This document shows, one piece after another, positions 20,652 through 30,364 of a stretch of DNA of 64,000 nt. Origin of the DNA: a virus; IMG/VR virus record IMGVR_UViG_3300029787_000005, positions 1-64,000 of that record; one strand, given 5' to 3'. Position numbers and translations under genes: made by a program. The notes beneath the pieces are model-generated. The model saw only the letters and a program-made list of their open reading frames with translations. It was not told the origin of the DNA and did no database searches. The stretch's first letter is position 1. Every line of letters begins with the position of its first letter.

Positions 20652-21967
20652 ACGAACGTAAGAGCTTCTGCATATTACCTTGGGTTCACTTATATGCAGA
20701 ACCAGATGGAACAGTATTTCCATGTTGTACAGCAACACCTTTATGGGATGGTGAAATGGGTGAGCCTGGGACTAGGACTGATCCTTACTTTGCAACATCT
20801 AATATAAAAGACAAGTCTATATTAGAGGCTTTGAATACTCCAAATTTCAATAAACTCAGATTAGATATGTTGAATGGAGAAGAATTACCAAGTACATGTA
20901 CAAGATGTAAGAGATTTGAAGATGTTGGTAATGATAGCTACAGACATTATGGTAGACGGCACTTTGGTCAGTTTATAGATGCTATTGACAATACAAATGA
21001 AGATGGAAGTTTAAAAAAACTTGATCTAAAGTTTTTAAATGTTAGATTCAGCAATCATTGTAACATGGCGTGTCTTACTTGTAATGCTCAATGGAGTACT
21101 ACTTGGTATGATAAGTCTCCTTGGTTATGGAAAGATAAAACAAGAACAAAACTTTTAGATCTCAATGACAACTCTAAGTATCCAATCTGGGAAGAGATAG
21201 AACCTTATTTGCACACAGTAGAAAAGATATACTTCACCGGTGGTGAACCGCTAATGATGCCAGCGCATTGGAAGATACTCAAGTACCTGGTTGATAATAA
21301 TCTTGAAGAGAAAGTAGAGTTGCAATACAATACTAATCTAAGTAGGTTAAAATTTGGTAAACAACATGCAATGGATTACTGGCCAAAGTTTAAAGAGATT
21401 GATCTTGGACTTAGTATTGATGGTGTTGAAAAAGATATAGAAATTATAAGATGGGGTACAAAGTGGAACGATGTTGTGGCTAACATCAAAGAGATACAAA
21501 AGTATGATAATATAAGATACTCAATAGATTCAGTTATCAGTATCTTTAATATATACCACCTACCAAAAATGGTCACCTACTTTCATAATGAAAAGTTAAC
21601 AAAATACAATACCAATACAGTTGCAAATATAGCTCATGAACCTGAGCCTTTGAGTCTCACATCTATTCCTTCAGATATGAAACCAACAGTTGAAGCATTC
21701 TTAAAAACAGAATGGGAAAAGCTACCAATAGAGATTAGATCAAAATATTTGAACACAAACTGGCAGACGTGTATAGACTATATGTATGCTCGTGATACAT
21801 ACAAACCTGGAAAACTTTCTGAGCATATAAACGCTACTCTGAATTTTGCAAAGGATTCATTATTAGAACATATACCATTGGTGAAAATGATATACGAACG
21901 TGATGCTCCATTTGATAGATGGAACAAGAATATTGGAGAATCTGGTGGCTATAAAGAACCCATCTGA
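20606..21967 (+). CDS. Radical SAM enzyme with N-terminal Cys motifs (member 2), 453 aa
   Basis: N-terminal FCILPWVHLYAEPDG and FPCCTATP (about residues 21-43) plus TCTRCKRFE (about residue 99) form a SPASM-like set of Cys before the core. Core Cys are 152, 156 and 159 (NHCNMACLTCNAQW), with YFTGGEPLMM about residue 209. Closest visible relative is member 3, sharing YAEP-G-x-x-FPCC and WSTxW. AAGGAG lies eleven bases before the ATG. The order of motifs suggests one auxiliary and one SAM cluster. Confidence 0.85.
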   Translation: MSVVSKSPEQKQELLNERKSFCILPWVHLYAEPDGTVFPCCTATPLWDGEMGEPGTRTDPYFATSNIKDKSILEALNTPNFNKLRLDMLNGEELPSTCTRCKRFEDVGNDSYRHYGRRHFGQFIDAIDNTNEDGSLKKLDLKFLNVRFSNHCNMACLTCNAQWSTTWYDKSPWLWKDKTRTKLLDLNDNSKYPIWEEIEPYLHTVEKIYFTGGEPLMMPAHWKILKYLVDNNLEEKVELQYNTNLSRLKFGKQHAMDYWPKFKEIDLGLSIDGVEKDIEIIRWGTKWNDVVANIKEIQKYDNIRYSIDSVISIFNIYHLPKMVTYFHNEKLTKYNTNTVANIAHEPEPLSLTSIPSDMKPTVEAFLKTEWEKLPIEIRSKYLNTNWQTCIDYMYARDTYKPGKLSEHINATLNFAKDSLLEHIPLVKMIYERDAPFDRWNKNIGESGGYKEPI

Positions 21968-23159
21968 TAACGAAAATTTTTGCATACTTCCATGGATGCA
22001 TCTGTACGCAGAACCAAACGGTGATGTGTTTCCATGCTGTACGGCTGTACCATATCCAGGAATAGAAGAACTAAAAGGTAGTCTCAAAGACAACACATTG
22101 GCAGAAATATATCATTCTGATGAGTGGAATAAGCTCAGAAAAGATATGATGGAAGGCAAGAGAAATGATGCTTGTACCAGATGTTGGCAGTTTGATGATG
22201 CAGGAGGATCTTCATATAGAAAACATAACAACAATCTATTCAAGAAACATTTTAATCTTGTAGACTTAACAGCTGAAGATGGTAGCATAGAAGAGTTTCA
22301 TTTTAAAGCTATCAATATAAGGTTCAGTACAGAATGTAACTTTGCATGTTTAACTTGTGGTCCTTCTTGGAGTACTGGATGGAACAAATATATCATTGGA
22401 CCAAAAGGACCAAATCTTAAACTAGAAGACAATACAAAAGAGTCTGTGTGGGAACAGATCAAAGAACATTTACCAACGGTTGATGAGATATACTTCACCG
22501 GTGGTGAACCATTAATGATGCCTGAACATTATAAGATTCTAGATTATCTAATACAACATGGTCTTACAGAAATGACTCTTAGATACAATACTAATATGAG
22601 CAATCTTAACTTCTACAAATACAACGTAGTTGATAAGTGGAAGATGTTTAAGAAGGTTGAAGTAGGAGCAAGTATTGATGCATATGGTGAAAGAGCAGAG
22701 TTAATTAGACTTGGTACTAAGTGGCAACAAGTTGAAGATAATTTATTATCTCTCAAAGGTATTGACAACATTAACTTAGGTATTGATAGTGTTATAAGTA
22801 TACTGAATGTTGATCATATTCCTAAGTTTCACATCTATCTTGAACACAGGGGAATTGTTGACGAAACAAGTATAATGTCGTATAATATAGCATTCAGCCC
22901 ACCAGAATTCAATATACAAGCTATACCAAGAAGTATAAAAGGGGAGATTGAACAATACCTAGACATACACCTAGAGAACTACTCTGGACGGATGACCCAT
23001 CCCAGATGGGGATTCCCTCAAATCATATCTTTTATGAAGGAGAAGGATACGTGGGATCGATCCAAGTTAGTTCACAATCTTCATTCAAGATTCAGACATG
23101 TATACAAGGAGATGACGGAGAACATTCCTATTATCAAACAGTGTCTACGACATGACTAA
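21945..23159 (+). CDS. Radical SAM enzyme with N-terminal Cys motifs (member 3), 404 aa
   Basis: FCILPWMHLYAEPNG and FPCCTAVP open the protein, then ACTRCWQFD, then core Cys 131, 135 and 138 (TECNFACLTCGPSW) and YFTGGEPLMM. A GTG at 21945 (MAIKNPSD) with GGAG six bases upstream is preferred to an earlier GTG or ATG near 21900 because it places FC-x-x-PW near residue 12 as in member 4. Very similar in layout to member 2, consistent with duplication. Confidence 0.83.
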   Translation: MAIKNPSDNENFCILPWMHLYAEPNGDVFPCCTAVPYPGIEELKGSLKDNTLAEIYHSDEWNKLRKDMMEGKRNDACTRCWQFDDAGGSSYRKHNNNLFKKHFNLVDLTAEDGSIEEFHFKAINIRFSTECNFACLTCGPSWSTGWNKYIIGPKGPNLKLEDNTKESVWEQIKEHLPTVDEIYFTGGEPLMMPEHYKILDYLIQHGLTEMTLRYNTNMSNLNFYKYNVVDKWKMFKKVEVGASIDAYGERAELIRLGTKWQQVEDNLLSLKGIDNINLGIDSVISILNVDHIPKFHIYLEHRGIVDETSIMSYNIAFSPPEFNIQAIPRSIKGEIEQYLDIHLENYSGRMTHPRWGFPQIISFMKEKDTWDRSKLVHNLHSRFRHVYKEMTENIPIIKQCLRHD

Positions 23160-24408
23160 AGAGGCTTATCTAAACAACAAAACATTTTGTATGCTACCAT
23201 GGACTCATTTGCATATGTGGCCTAATGGTGAAACCTATCCTTGTTGTTTAGCAGATTCAAGAATGCCAATTGGAAGTTCTCATGATAATACCATACAAGA
23301 GTTATGGAACAATGATAAGATGAGATCTCTTAGAAATGCTATGCTTGAAGGAAGAGAGAGTCAAGAGTGTAGAAGATGTTATGAGCAAGAAAGATCAGGT
23401 ATACAAACACTAAGAATGTCTAGCAATAAAGAGTTTGCTGATCATTGGTGGAAGGTAGAAGAAACAGAAGAAGATGGAAGTGCTGGTATGGTGAATATGG
23501 CATATCTTGATATCCGTTTCTCAAACCTATGCAATCTAAGATGCCGTACTTGTGGACCTAACTTCAGTACTAGCTGGTATGATGATCATGTTAAGATGCA
23601 TGGTGATCCAGGTATACCTCAACTACTTAAAGTTGGTAAAGATATGGATACATTCTTCAAAGAACTTGAACCTATGTTACTTGATGTGGAGAAAGTATAC
23701 TTTGCAGGCGGTGAAGCAATCATAACAGAAGAACATTATAGAGTATTAGACTATTGGTTGCATCATAAAATGACTGATGTCAAGTTAAGCTACACTACTA
23801 ACTTTACTAACATGAGATTCAAGAAGAAGACTATCTTTGAATATTGGAATTCATTTGAGACTGTAGAAGTGGCTGCTAGTTTAGATGGTAATCATGAACG
23901 AGGTGAATATCTTAGAAAGAATCTAAAGTGGGATAGAGTTGTACAAAATAGAAAAGATATGATGGAACAATGTCCTAATGTTAGCTTTTGGATAACACCT
24001 ACAGTTAGTATATTTAATGTTTTCAATGTATCTGAGTTTCATAAAGAGTGGGTTGATCTAGGATTGTTAGAACCAGAGAACTTTAGAATCAATCCATTGT
24101 TAGATCCTGAGTTTTATAGAACACAATGCCTACCACGAAAATGTAAAAAGATGGTAGAACAAAAGTATCTTGAGTGGATAAAGGAGCTTAGACAATATGG
24201 TAGCAGAGTTGATAAAGTCATAAGCGACTATGAAAGTTTGATTCATTTTATGTGGGAAGAAGATAAAACTGAACTGCTGACTGTATTCTTTGATAAGGTA
24301 ATTCAATTAGATAAGCTCAGAGGTGAATCATTCTTTGACACGTATACTGAGTTTGCCAAGTTGAAAGAGTACTATTTTCACAATGAGTTTTGGAAGAATC
24401 GTGGCTGA
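23152..24408 (+). CDS. Radical SAM enzyme with N-terminal Cys motifs (member 4), 418 aa
   Basis: FCMLPWTHLHMWPNG with YPCCLADS, then ECRRCYEQE, then core Cys 127, 131 and 134 (NLCNLRCRTCGPNF). The SAM-binding element reads YFAGGEAI, with Ala in place of the usual Pro of GGEP, a small deviation. The ATG overlaps the previous stop by eight bases. Contains a long C-terminal helical part that may shape a peptide or glycan site. Confidence 0.83.
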   Translation: MTKEAYLNNKTFCMLPWTHLHMWPNGETYPCCLADSRMPIGSSHDNTIQELWNNDKMRSLRNAMLEGRESQECRRCYEQERSGIQTLRMSSNKEFADHWWKVEETEEDGSAGMVNMAYLDIRFSNLCNLRCRTCGPNFSTSWYDDHVKMHGDPGIPQLLKVGKDMDTFFKELEPMLLDVEKVYFAGGEAIITEEHYRVLDYWLHHKMTDVKLSYTTNFTNMRFKKKTIFEYWNSFETVEVAASLDGNHERGEYLRKNLKWDRVVQNRKDMMEQCPNVSFWITPTVSIFNVFNVSEFHKEWVDLGLLEPENFRINPLLDPEFYRTQCLPRKCKKMVEQKYLEWIKELRQYGSRVDKVISDYESLIHFMWEEDKTELLTVFFDKVIQLDKLRGESFFDTYTEFAKLKEYYFHNEFWKNRG

Positions 24409-25612
24409 GACATTTTGCATATATCCATGGACAAATATTCATACAAATACTGATGGTAGATGTAAGCTATGCTGTAACATCTACACAGAAGATTATATAA
24501 CAATTGATGATAAGTATGCTATTCTAGGTCATCAAGAGTTTGATGAAATATGGCATGGTAAGTATATGACTGATGTTAGAAAGGCAATGTTACAAGGTGA
24601 ACGTATTGATGCATGCCACAGATGTTATGAGCATGAAGAGAAAGGATTGGAAAGTTCAAGACAATGGGCAAACGCAAACTTCTTCACTGAGAGTTTAGAT
24701 CCAGTATTTGATCCAAATCTACTTGAACTAAGACTTGGTAATGTATGTAATTTAAAGTGTAGCGGATGCTGGGCTGTAAGTTCTGATCAATTGTATAACG
24801 AAAGAAAAAGGATACTTGATAATGAGAAGGTTCCTCAATGGTTACAGAATGTATGGCGACATGAGTTGGATAGTGTTGATCAGTTTGATTATGATTGGTT
24901 CAATACACCAATGTTTGACAAATTCATTGATAGAGTGGCGCCTAATCTCAAAAGATTGTATCTTACGGGGGGAGAACCAACGCTCATCCAAAAAAATAGA
25001 GAGATCCTAGACAAGTTAGTAGAAGTTGGTAACAATGAATGTTATGTTTGTTGGACTACTAATCTTACTAATTTTCCAGATGAGTTTTATGATAAATTAG
25101 AATTCTTTGATGAGTCAGAGATCCAGATGAGTATTGATGGGTATGAAATGACTAACTCATATGTAAGATATCCAACCAATTGGAAATCAGTAGAAAAGAA
25201 CTTTGCAAAGGCTCAACAGTTAACTGAGAAGTGTATACTAAAAGTATACTTTGTATATCAAGCATGGAATGTATATGATGTAACAAAAGTAATAAGATGG
25301 ATAGAACGTAATCAAAAACGTAGAGTAGACTTTGTTCCTATCTTTCTTGAAAGCCCAGATTATATTCACAGCTGTGTGTGGCCAGAAGAGATAAGAACAG
25401 ATGTAGTGAACAAACTACAAGCATTTGATACACAATATGAAGGTGCAATACGTAATATAATAAACTATACAAAAAATACAGATAAGTATAAAGGCGAGCT
25501 TATCAATAAAATGAGAACGTATATACACTTCCTTGATAAGTATAGGAAGTATAAATTTGAAGATGTGTTTCCAGATATGGTAAAAGTGATATCTCATGCC
25601 CACCCTGACTAA
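24383..25612 (+). CDS. Radical SAM enzyme with N-terminal Cys motifs (member 5), 409 aa
   Basis: FCIYPWTNIHTNTDG with KLCCNIYT, then ACHRCYEHE, then core Cys 122, 126 and 129 (NVCNLKCSGCWAV) and YLTGGEPTLI. The ATG at 24383 overlaps the previous gene; a GTG at 24401 (MAETFC) with GGAAGA upstream is an equally good start. The insert between core and C-terminus differs from members 2-4, so its substrate may differ. Confidence 0.83.
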   Translation: MSFGRIVAETFCIYPWTNIHTNTDGRCKLCCNIYTEDYITIDDKYAILGHQEFDEIWHGKYMTDVRKAMLQGERIDACHRCYEHEEKGLESSRQWANANFFTESLDPVFDPNLLELRLGNVCNLKCSGCWAVSSDQLYNERKRILDNEKVPQWLQNVWRHELDSVDQFDYDWFNTPMFDKFIDRVAPNLKRLYLTGGEPTLIQKNREILDKLVEVGNNECYVCWTTNLTNFPDEFYDKLEFFDESEIQMSIDGYEMTNSYVRYPTNWKSVEKNFAKAQQLTEKCILKVYFVYQAWNVYDVTKVIRWIERNQKRRVDFVPIFLESPDYIHSCVWPEEIRTDVVNKLQAFDTQYEGAIRNIINYTKNTDKYKGELINKMRTYIHFLDKYRKYKFEDVFPDMVKVISHAHPD

Positions 25613-26558
25613 GATTGTACCAGCCAAAGAAAAATGGTTGAGTATTGTTTGGCAAGTAAATGACTTTTGTAACTTTCGTTGCACTTATTGTAATGAAGGA
25701 AACTGGGGTGGTAGGTTTAAACATGAGGATGACATTGATAAGATCCTCACAACATTAGACTATATCATAGATCTGTATCAGGATCGTGGTTATCGCTACT
25801 TTAAACTGTTTCTAAGCGGTGGTGAGCCTACTCTATGGCCAGGACTCATACCAACCATAGAGCTGTTTAGAGAGCGTGTAGAGTTCCCTGGAAGCTGTGT
25901 AGGTGTCAATACAAACTTATCAAGAGGTCTGAAGTGGTGGCAAGAAAACTACACCTTGTTTGATGATATAGTAGCAAGCTATCATGCAGAATTTACAAAG
26001 GACGACAGATACTTTGAGAACTATGATTGGTTGTGTACAAGAATAGCATATATGTGTGCCAGAGTGATGATGCACAAAGACAAATGGGACCAATGTATTG
26101 CTATGACAGAGAGACTCAAAGAATGTACAAACCACATTATTGATTACGTGCCAGTGTTAGATTCTCTTAGACCAGACACAGAAGAATATCATTATGATGA
26201 GGACTATCAGATTGAGTTTTTCAAATCTAATCCAGATGTAAAGACAACCAATTTTACTATATTCAAAGATCCAAATTACGCTTATGCAAACATGATAGTT
26301 GATGGTGAAGAGATGCCAATAGAATCAAATATGATAATGCAAAATGGTTGGAACTTCTGGAAGGGTTGGGAATGTAACATACAAGACAGTCTCCACATAT
26401 ATCCAGATGGAAGAATAAGACAAGCTAGCTGTGGTGTAGGACCAATAGTTGGTAATATAGCTGGCAAGTTTGATTCAAGTAATATCAAACCAATAATTTG
26501 TCCGAAGCATCACTGTCATTGTGCTGCTGATTTTAATATTGCAAAAGGTCCAATATAA
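25596..26558 (+). CDS. Radical SAM enzyme with C-terminal Cys motifs (member 6), 320 aa
   Basis: The core comes at the very start: Cys25, Cys29 and Cys32 (DFCNFRCTYCNEG), then LFLSGGEPTLWP. Unlike its neighbours, the extra Cys are at the C-terminus (WECNIQDS, IRQASCG, ICPKHHCHC, about residues 255-305), the normal SPASM-like arrangement. GRF and IYPDGRIRQ recall SPASM strands. ATG overlaps the previous stop; its own stop overlaps the next ATG (TAATG). Confidence 0.83.
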   Translation: MPTLTKIVPAKEKWLSIVWQVNDFCNFRCTYCNEGNWGGRFKHEDDIDKILTTLDYIIDLYQDRGYRYFKLFLSGGEPTLWPGLIPTIELFRERVEFPGSCVGVNTNLSRGLKWWQENYTLFDDIVASYHAEFTKDDRYFENYDWLCTRIAYMCARVMMHKDKWDQCIAMTERLKECTNHIIDYVPVLDSLRPDTEEYHYDEDYQIEFFKSNPDVKTTNFTIFKDPNYAYANMIVDGEEMPIESNMIMQNGWNFWKGWECNIQDSLHIYPDGRIRQASCGVGPIVGNIAGKFDSSNIKPIICPKHHCHCAADFNIAKGPI

Positions 26559-27916
26559 TGTATTGTTATTATGCTATGAACGGTTTGAGTATAAACAACT
26601 TTGGTAGAGTAAGACCATGTTGTGTGGCAAAAACATTTAAGTCAATATCAGGAGCTCCTGGTGTAATTAACTCTCATGACTTAGACTATATCAATACGTG
26701 GCCAATCAAAATGAACAATGGTAAGTTTGGATTCCAACCACAGATTCAAGCAATGAATCATGTTAAAGAACTTCTTAATGATCCTGTGTTGTGTCATCTT
26801 AGAGAGAAGCTAAAGAAGAATAGAAGACCTGCAGAATGTGAAAGATGCTTCTATGTTGAGGACCAAGGCGGAGTCTCATATAGAATGGATGCAAACGAAA
26901 CTCACAAACATCTTATATATGAAGAATCCATCCAAGAAAAAGATGGGATAATGATTGATATGGAGCATATATCATACTTGGATATTACTCTTGGTAATGT
27001 GTGCAATTTACAATGCAAGACATGCAATCCATGGAGTAGTCACAACTGGATAGAAGAAGCGCAAGTTATACCTCACCAAGAACACAAACCAGAATACATT
27101 CCTTACTTAAAGCAAGGTAGAGAACAGCCTTGGTTTGTAAAAGCATTCAGAGAAAGATTCTTTGATCCTATACTTGGTCAGATAAGAACAATCAACTTTC
27201 TTGGTGGAGAGCCACTAGTTGTTAAAGAACACTATGAGTGGTTGAAGCATATCATAAACAAAGGATGGGCAAAGAATAAGACACTACAATATACATCAAA
27301 TGGAACTACAATACCTAACGCATTGATTGATTTGTGGTCACATTTTGAGCATGTAAATCTTGGTATAAGTATTGACGCCATAGGTGATAAAGCATACTAT
27401 ATAAGGCATCCTAGTAAATGGTCAGTGATTGAGAAAAACTTCGACAAACTAAGACAAAGGTGTAAAGAGGTTAAGCATATCAATGTGCAGTTGCATACAA
27501 CGGTAAGTATGCTTAACATCTTAGACATCGGCGAAGTGTATGAGTTTTCGAGGAATCAATATCAGAAATTTCACTATTTCGATGGAGAAGCCAGGACTCC
27601 TCACGGTTATATTAACATACTTCCTCATATCAACATTGTTGACTTCCCTAGGTATTACCATATCCGCCATCTACCTACTGAGTTGAAACACCAAGCAGTT
27701 AAACAAATAAAGTTGACTTATGATCGAGTTAAAGGTACAATAGAAAATCATTGGGAACAAAGTAATCTCATCAATCTAAATAACTTAGCAGAAATTATTA
27801 TGGAAGATCGTGATCCTCATATGTGGGATCAATTCTTAGATGTGCAAAGAGCGTCAGATAAATTTAGAAAATTAAAAGGAAGCGATTACCTACCATGGAT
27901 GAGTCAATATGTCTGA
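26558..27916 (+). CDS. Radical SAM enzyme with N-terminal Cys motifs (member 7), 452 aa
   Basis: Starts MYCYYAMNGLSINNFG with VRPCCVAK, then ECERCFYVE, then core Cys 149, 153 and 156 (NVCNLQCKTCNPWS) and FLGGEPLVV. The N-terminal FC-x-x-PW is replaced by YCYYAM, but the G-x-x-x-PCC and C-x-x-C spacing remain. Coupled to member 6 by TAATG and to the SGNH-like gene by an eight-base overlap. Last of the tandem run. Confidence 0.83.
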   Translation: MYCYYAMNGLSINNFGRVRPCCVAKTFKSISGAPGVINSHDLDYINTWPIKMNNGKFGFQPQIQAMNHVKELLNDPVLCHLREKLKKNRRPAECERCFYVEDQGGVSYRMDANETHKHLIYEESIQEKDGIMIDMEHISYLDITLGNVCNLQCKTCNPWSSHNWIEEAQVIPHQEHKPEYIPYLKQGREQPWFVKAFRERFFDPILGQIRTINFLGGEPLVVKEHYEWLKHIINKGWAKNKTLQYTSNGTTIPNALIDLWSHFEHVNLGISIDAIGDKAYYIRHPSKWSVIEKNFDKLRQRCKEVKHINVQLHTTVSMLNILDIGEVYEFSRNQYQKFHYFDGEARTPHGYINILPHINIVDFPRYYHIRHLPTELKHQAVKQIKLTYDRVKGTIENHWEQSNLINLNNLAEIIMEDRDPHMWDQFLDVQRASDKFRKLKGSDYLPWMSQYV

Positions 27917-28811
27917 AGAAGTAGAATGGAGTCACATAACCGAAGCTAACAAGTCTACTTGGCCAAATTGGGATGATTATAATGGAGTGTTTATATCTCT
28001 TGGTTGCAGTCACACAGCCGGAAGTGAGATTGATAGTATGGGTGATAATGACGAACAGAGACAAAAATCTTATGGTGCTAAACTAGCAGAGAAGTTTGGT
28101 TACCAGCATTTGAACTATGCACAGTGTGGTGGTAGTAATCATAGAATATTTGATCAGTTCTGTGCAATCATGGCCGACATAGAATCTGGATATGGTTACT
28201 ATGCTCCTGTAAGAGAAGACTTCAACTATTTCTTTCTAATAGGATGGACTAGTTTGAATAGACTTGATCTGAGATACAAACAAGAAGACGATAATGAGTG
28301 GAAACAAGCTGGTCATTATGGTGACCGAGCTGATAACAAATATATTCCAGCTACTGTTGGTACTAATCCACTTATGATTAAAGATAAAGAGATACGTAAG
28401 GCATTTGATATGGCTTATATCTATGCAGATGATGTGATTGCTGCTAATAGACTAGCATCTTATATCTTTGCAATACAAAATATCATGATATCGTCTCCAT
28501 ATAAATACTATATGTTCAATGCGATTGAAAACTTTTACGATACACATACATCTCGTAAAGACCTTAATCAATCGTACAATCCAATTAGGTTTCCCCCATT
28601 TGTAGGAAACCAAAAGATTTATCAGAATATTGATACAAGGTTTTACTACAAGCCCATGGACAAACATTTCAACTATTATAGATGGTGCACTGAGGTTAAA
28701 GGTCATTCACCAAAAAGCCAAACATATTGGCATCTTGGAGAACAAGCTCATATAGATTGGGCAGAACATATTTACCCGGAGATAATTAATGCTTATCCAG
28801 ATTTGGCATAG
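27909..28811 (+). CDS. SGNH-like hydrolase or acyltransferase, 300 aa
   Basis: VFISLGCSHTAGSE near residue 28 is a block I-type motif (GCS-x-T in place of GDS). NYAQCGGSNHRIFD (about residue 70) resembles the following Gly/Asn block, and YWHLGEQAHIDWAEHI near residue 277 carries the expected C-terminal His. The family acts on acyl esters, often on sugars. It directly follows the radical SAM run with an overlap, so it probably serves the same product. The first SGNH gene is at 3195. Confidence 0.65.
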   Translation: MSEEVEWSHITEANKSTWPNWDDYNGVFISLGCSHTAGSEIDSMGDNDEQRQKSYGAKLAEKFGYQHLNYAQCGGSNHRIFDQFCAIMADIESGYGYYAPVREDFNYFFLIGWTSLNRLDLRYKQEDDNEWKQAGHYGDRADNKYIPATVGTNPLMIKDKEIRKAFDMAYIYADDVIAANRLASYIFAIQNIMISSPYKYYMFNAIENFYDTHTSRKDLNQSYNPIRFPPFVGNQKIYQNIDTRFYYKPMDKHFNYYRWCTEVKGHSPKSQTYWHLGEQAHIDWAEHIYPEIINAYPDLA

Positions 28812-28908
28812 TTTTATTGATTGGATAACATATCCATACATAAGATACAAAAGAAGAAAAAGACTTGCAGAGATCCGTAAACACGATCCATTTATCTATG
28901 AGGAATGA
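28789..28908 (+). CDS. Small basic amphipathic protein, 39 aa
   Basis: ATG 28789 lies in the end of the SGNH gene with GGAG eight bases upstream. An aromatic hydrophobic N-terminal segment (IQIWHSFIDWITYPYI) is followed by a strongly basic RYKRRKRLAEIRK helix and an acidic end. This suggests membrane-surface or nucleic-acid binding. Its stop sits just before the glutaredoxin start and contains that gene's ribosome site. Confidence 0.55.
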   Translation: MLIQIWHSFIDWITYPYIRYKRRKRLAEIRKHDPFIYEE

Positions 28909-28911
28909 GTG

Positions 28912-29163
28912 ATGGCACTATATACTATCTACACCAGAGATCTATGTGGCTTTTGTGATGCAGCAAAGGCACTTATGGATTCATTGAATCTTCCATACGA
29001 AGAATTTAATCTTGAATCACATCCACACCACAGAGATGAGTTACTTTCAAAGGTACCTCCTGGAACTACTACTGTTCCACAAATATTTGTCGGTGACCTA
29101 CACATTGGTGGCTTTGATGACTTCAAAGTATATGTAGAGGAATCAGTACAAAGCGGAAGATAA
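28912..29163 (+). CDS. Glutaredoxin, 83 aa
   Basis: Thioredoxin-fold glutaredoxin with the active-site CGFC (Cys12, Cys15), cis-Pro strand TTVPQIFV and glutathione-binding GGFDDF. Normal length. Reduces disulfides such as ribonucleotide reductase with glutathione; monothiol and some dithiol members also carry Fe-S clusters. In an operon of iron-sulfur enzymes either role could matter. ATG 28912 has GAGGAA six bases upstream; a GTG immediately before is less likely. Confidence 0.88.
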   Translation: MALYTIYTRDLCGFCDAAKALMDSLNLPYEEFNLESHPHHRDELLSKVPPGTTTVPQIFVGDLHIGGFDDFKVYVEESVQSGR

Positions 29164-29169
29164 TTTATT

Positions 29170-30141
29170 ATGGTAAAATTGACAATAATGGACAGTGGTC
29201 CAGAAAAAAATGAGTTGAATAAAAATGCTTGGGGTGGTACTGAGCTTATGCAAAATAGATTGTATAAGGAGATGCCAAAAGATCTGATTGATCAATTCCA
29301 AATTATTTGTTCTAGACCTCGTAAGTTAAAAGAAGATAAGAAGAGGATACTTTGGTGTCATGATCTTGCACAAGATCCTGAGGTAGAACATTTAAAAGAT
29401 GGTGGTCATGAGAAGTATGACAAACTTGTGTTTGTATCTCATTGGCAATTTCAAGACTACATGTATCATCTTGGTATACCTCATTCATCAGGTTATGTTC
29501 TTCAAAATGCTATTGATCCAATAGATGAACATGAAAAACCAACAGATGAGATCAACCTCGTATACTTTTCAACACCACATAGAGGGTTGGATATATTGGT
29601 TCCTGTATTTGAGGAGATGAGAAACAATCACTTTCAGAGTATAAAGAAACCAGTTAACCTACATGTATACTCTAGTTTCAAATTGTATGGGTGGCCCGAG
29701 AGGGACAAAGAACACAAAGCTCTTATTGATAAGTGTAAGAACACTGAAGGTATTCATTATCATGGAGCTGTACCAAATGCAGAGATGAGAGAAAACTTGA
29801 AGAAGATGCATATCCTTGCATACCCATGTGTATGGCCTGAGACAAGCTGTATGGTTCTTATGGAAGCTATGTCAGCAAAGTTATTGTGTGTTCATAGTTC
29901 ATTTGCTGGGTTACCAGAGACAGCTGCTAACTGGACTATGATGTATCCAGTACATGAAGTAGCTAATGATCATGCTCAGATCTTTGCACAGAATTTGTTT
30001 AACGCAGTATCATTAGTAGATGACAGTGCATTACAAGATAGGTTACATATGCAGAAACAATATACTGATGCATTCTACAATTGGGATGTAAGAGCTATGC
30101 AGTGGAAAATATTTTTGGAAGGCTTAGCAAATGGGGGTTGA
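29170..30141 (+). CDS. GT4-like glycosyltransferase, 323 aa
   Basis: GT-B fold features: an N-terminal Rossmann part with GGTELMQNRLYKE, VFVSHWQFQDY and NAIDP, and a C-terminal part with ILAYPCVWPETSCMVLMEAM, where the PETSC-x(n)-EA motif is the nucleotide-sugar binding signature of GT4. The N-terminal acceptor domain is short. It would transfer a sugar from an NDP-sugar. Position after the radical SAM/carbamoyl/SGNH genes suggests glycan or glycoside assembly. Confidence 0.8.
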   Translation: MVKLTIMDSGPEKNELNKNAWGGTELMQNRLYKEMPKDLIDQFQIICSRPRKLKEDKKRILWCHDLAQDPEVEHLKDGGHEKYDKLVFVSHWQFQDYMYHLGIPHSSGYVLQNAIDPIDEHEKPTDEINLVYFSTPHRGLDILVPVFEEMRNNHFQSIKKPVNLHVYSSFKLYGWPERDKEHKALIDKCKNTEGIHYHGAVPNAEMRENLKKMHILAYPCVWPETSCMVLMEAMSAKLLCVHSSFAGLPETAANWTMMYPVHEVANDHAQIFAQNLFNAVSLVDDSALQDRLHMQKQYTDAFYNWDVRAMQWKIFLEGLANGG

Positions 30142-30142
30142 T

Positions 30143-30364
30143 ATGTCACCAGAAGAATTTATGGAAATGAAAAAAATAGAGTCCGGTGCCAATATATTAT
30201 GGGATAGGATATCAGACCAAGGTAGATATAATGTATATAAGGTTGTATCAGAACTTCAAGAACTATTAGATACCATAGATGATGAGTTTGCTGTAACAAA
30301 GAAACAAAGAGAGTATTTAAGAAGAGTGAGGTTATCCTGTGACAAAGTATTCGGTTCCAACTAG
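30143..30364 (+). CDS. Hypothetical helical protein, 73 aa
   Basis: Not recognised. Charged and predicted helical. The ATG at 30143 lies two bases after the previous stop, with a GGGGGT stretch upstream; an ATG at 30131 would overlap the glycosyltransferase. It overlaps the next gene by 26 bases. Confidence 0.55.
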   Translation: MSPEEFMEMKKIESGANILWDRISDQGRYNVYKVVSELQELLDTIDDEFAVTKKQREYLRRVRLSCDKVFGSN

